Assembly (NCBI GenBank): GCA_052400685.1
Contig: JBQTGJ010000012.1
Length of the DNA: 64,000 nt
Reading direction: 5' to 3' (one strand)
Origin: CAZHHH01 sp052400685
GTDB taxonomy: Bacteria; Bacteroidota; Bacteroidia; Bacteroidales; Marinilabiliaceae
Shown here: positions 61,749 to 64,000 of the stretch, piece by piece
Layout: each line of letters starts with the position of its first letter
How positions within the stretch are numbered: the stretch's first letter is position 1
Notes under the pieces: generated by a model
Told to the model about the DNA's origin: nothing
Database searches by the model: none
What the model saw: the letters and a program-made list of their open reading frames with translations, nothing else
Translations under genes and position numbers: made by a program

Positions 61749-64000
61749 ATGAAAATCAGATTGAATCGAATTCCATTCGTTGTGTATTTTTTGTTTACTC
61801 CATTATTTTTATTATTAATAGCAAGTGGAATAGCTAATTCCAACGGTGCTATAGATGAGCTTCTTGTTAATAAGAAGGTGTCAACAGATGACCGTTTTGA
61901 AGGCAATGTAGTTACTGAAGAGGGAGCTTGGTGTTGGTTTGCCGATCACCGGGCTCTTCATTACGAAAATGAGAGCGGTTCGATTAATAGTAGTTATATT
62001 GGGTATATCGATGTGCATGGCAATATAAAGGCTACTCAACACAATTTTATCACCGGTATAACCAGCGAAGTGTTAATACGTTCCTATTTTCAACCCGATG
62101 ATCATAATAATCCTTCATTCTTAGTTTTACCCGATGAAAGGATTATGATCTTTTATTCACGACATACCGATGAAGCATGTTTTTATTATCGGATATCAAA
62201 AAATCCGGGAGATATCAGTTCATTGGGGGGCGAGTATAAAATTTTAACTTCGGCAAATACAACATATCCGTCACCGTTTATTATGTCGGATGATCCTACT
62301 CATATCTATCTTACCTGGCGGGGTATTAACTGGCATCCCACTATTGCGAGGCTTACCATTCCTGATGAAGATGATAAAGTGGTAATTGATTGGGGACCCT
62401 ATCAAATGGTTCAGTCTACAGGTTCACGACCATATTGTAAATATTCTTCCAACGGCAAGGATAAAATATTAATGACTTATACAACCGGACATTCAGACAA
62501 TGAATATCCCAACTATGTCTATTTTAATTATATAGATATAAATAGTAAACAACTGAAGGATGTGAATGGTAATGTGCTAAAAACGATTTCCAGTGGTCCA
62601 TTCAGTGTTAATAAAACCAGTTTTCCGGTTGATTATCCATTAGTTGTTGTTGATAAACCGACAAATCAGCGCGACTGGGTCTGGCAAACGGCCCTCGATT
62701 CTGATGGTAACCCTGTGATTGCAATGGTTCAGATAAGTGGTGATAAAACTTCACATAATTACTATTACGCCAAGTGGACTGGCAGCGAATGGCGAAAAAC
62801 ATTTCTGGCAAATGGGGGTGGTCATTTTCATCAGACAGACGGTTTAGAGATGTGCTATAGTGCAGGAATGGCCATTGACGATGGTACACCAAATAATGTT
62901 TATTGTTCTGTACCGGTTACAGGTGCATCGGGCGAAGTCTATGAAATAATTAAATATACCCTCGATGGTGATGGTGTTGTTGTATCAAATGAACAAATAA
63001 CCCAAAATTCAACGTTGAATAATGTGCGACCATATATTGTTACCAATTCCGGCGACAGCCCATTAAAGCTTGTTTGGATGCATGGTAATTATTATGATTG
63101 GATTGTTAGTTCAGCTCGTCCTAAAGGTTTTTCAACCGCTATTCATAGCGATATTGCTTTAGCTACCGGGAATGTTGATTTAGCAAGTGGAATTGTTTTA
63201 GATGAAGAATTTGATGGGACTGTTGAGGGCTCAGCTACTACACAAAGTGGGGTTTTGGTTTGTACTGACGAAACTTCTGCAACTTTGAATGTTTCTGATG
63301 CGACCCTCTTTTCTATATCTATCTCTCCTTATATATATGAAGGTGCCTACGAAGGGGATATTTTTAAAATGGGAAATATTACCGTTGGTCTTGATAAATC
63401 TTCTTTAAAGCCATATACCGTTGTTGGAGATATTGTGTATAACAGCACGAATCTTTTGGGGACCTCTGATGTTTGGCAAACGAAGAATCGCAGTACGGGC
63501 GGTGTTTGGTGGACACCAACCAAACTTAAATATTTTAACTTAACATTAAGTTATGATGGTACTTTATTAACGGTGTATCGTAATGGTCTGATAGATCAGG
63601 TTATCGAGGCCGAAGGCCTTAGCCTTGACGATGTCACACTGGGTGGATTTAATGGATGGATTGAAGATTGCAAGGTGTTTAATCGTCCCTTGTCACAAGA
63701 AGAAGTTAAAAAACTGACTGAAACGAGCCTTAGTTATACTTTGGATAACAGTTTGTTAAGTCAGGTTGAACTGGCGTCGTTAGTCGTGCCTGAAAATATT
63801 TATACCGATATTGTACTTGATGCGACTTCTGAATCAGGTAATATTATTAGTTGGACCTCTGATAATATTTCAGTAATAAGCAATACTGGTTTGGTAAATC
63901 TGCCTCAAACCAAGACTCCTGTTTTACTAACTGCAACCATTAATGGTGAATCAAAAAATTTTGAAGCAATTGTTTGGCCTCGCAATATCGAAAACAACAT
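61749..64000 (+). CDS. secreted BNR_4-type carbohydrate-active protein (partial, runs off the window)
   Basis: 750 residues are visible and the frame is open to the edge. It starts with a signal peptide (IPFVVYFLFTPLFLLLIASGIANS). Residues ~40-450 resemble the BNR_4 seven-bladed propeller found in ulvan-lyase-like polysaccharide lyases and hydrolases (FEGNVVTEEGAWCWFADHRALHY, RIMIFYSRHTDEACFYYRIS, YLTWRGINWHPTIARL, YYYAKWTGSEW). Residues ~480-680 look like a LamG/concanavalin-like domain that ends GGFNGWIEDCKVFNRPLSQEEV, and the last ~70 like a bacterial Ig-type domain. Likely polysaccharide degradation; the enzyme class is not certain. Confidence 0.75.
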   Translation, partial: MKIRLNRIPFVVYFLFTPLFLLLIASGIANSNGAIDELLVNKKVSTDDRFEGNVVTEEGAWCWFADHRALHYENESGSINSSYIGYIDVHGNIKATQHNFITGITSEVLIRSYFQPDDHNNPSFLVLPDERIMIFYSRHTDEACFYYRISKNPGDISSLGGEYKILTSANTTYPSPFIMSDDPTHIYLTWRGINWHPTIARLTIPDEDDKVVIDWGPYQMVQSTGSRPYCKYSSNGKDKILMTYTTGHSDNEYPNYVYFNYIDINSKQLKDVNGNVLKTISSGPFSVNKTSFPVDYPLVVVDKPTNQRDWVWQTALDSDGNPVIAMVQISGDKTSHNYYYAKWTGSEWRKTFLANGGGHFHQTDGLEMCYSAGMAIDDGTPNNVYCSVPVTGASGEVYEIIKYTLDGDGVVVSNEQITQNSTLNNVRPYIVTNSGDSPLKLVWMHGNYYDWIVSSARPKGFSTAIHSDIALATGNVDLASGIVLDEEFDGTVEGSATTQSGVLVCTDETSATLNVSDATLFSISISPYIYEGAYEGDIFKMGNITVGLDKSSLKPYTVVGDIVYNSTNLLGTSDVWQTKNRSTGGVWWTPTKLKYFNLTLSYDGTLLTVYRNGLIDQVIEAEGLSLDDVTLGGFNGWIEDCKVFNRPLSQEEVKKLTETSLSYTLDNSLLSQVELASLVVPENIYTDIVLDATSESGNIISWTSDNISVISNTGLVNLPQTKTPVLLTATINGESKNFEAIVWPRNIENN

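Noticed and set aside
1..64000. tRNA, rRNA or replication origin
   Set aside because: I found no cloverleaf-like or rRNA-like sequence and no DnaA-box cluster.

Overview
The window looks like chromosomal DNA from a member of the Bacteroidota, probably Marinilabiliales or a related Bacteroidales group. The evidence is SusC/RagA-style TonB receptors with carboxypeptidase-regulatory N-termini, start codons without Shine-Dalgarno sequences, promoters of the TTG-N18..21-TAnnTTTG type, an OsmC/HflKC/flotillin gene complement, and an early-cobalt-insertion B12 pathway. The species placement is inference.

Left part (1-19 kb): a 21/42-bp minisatellite; then minus-strand genes for O-acetylhomoserine sulfhydrylase, an OsmC protein, an RNase H with an extra N-terminal domain, a flavodoxin-fold reductase, a LuxR response regulator and a 2244-residue protein that combines an aminotransferase-like PLP domain with an HPr-kinase-like P-loop. 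An otsAB-hflK-hflC operon follows, divergent from a GH15 glycosidase.

Accessory part (19-33 kb): rich in repeats. It holds a 23-bp minisatellite inside a dispersed repeat, a perfect 788-bp tandem duplication of a small membrane-protein gene, a lipoprotein and membrane-protein pair, a 5'-truncated and internally deleted group II intron, a toxin-antitoxin pair and an IS91-type transposase remnant. The 788-bp units end in a ~132-bp imperfect palindrome that behaves like an integron attC site: the terminal CCCGCTAAC is complementary to the start of its own unit and not to the start of the next one. I read this as a possible integrase-less cassette array, and it is the main candidate for an undescribed system. 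Around it lie a dehydrogenase and nadX pair, a histidine kinase, a flotillin/NfeD pair and a truncated copy of a LuxR-type regulator.

B12 part (33-56 kb): one long minus-strand operon preceded by a good promoter and a cobalamin riboswitch. The order is btuB, a secreted cbiK, btuF, btuC, btuD, a nitrilase-like hydrolase, cobQ, cobD, cbiB, cobT, cobS, cobC, cobU, pduO-type adenosyltransferase, cbiA, cbiL, cbiH-cbiC fusion, cbiET, cbiG-cbiF fusion and cobK-cbiD fusion. It covers uptake, corrin ring synthesis by the anaerobic route and nucleotide loop assembly. Uroporphyrinogen methyltransferase, threonine kinase and dimethylbenzimidazole synthesis genes are not seen here.

Right part (56-64 kb): hemerythrin, a LuxR-type regulator (the intact relative of the fragment at 32 kb) next to a TonB receptor, a cluster of dispersed repeats, and the first 750 residues of a secreted BNR_4-like carbohydrate-active protein cut by the window edge.

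Across the window I count seven copies of one palindromic dispersed repeat (R1), two copies of a second MITE-like element (R2) and three further repeat pairs. One R1 copy supplies the C-terminus of the hydrolase inside the B12 operon.
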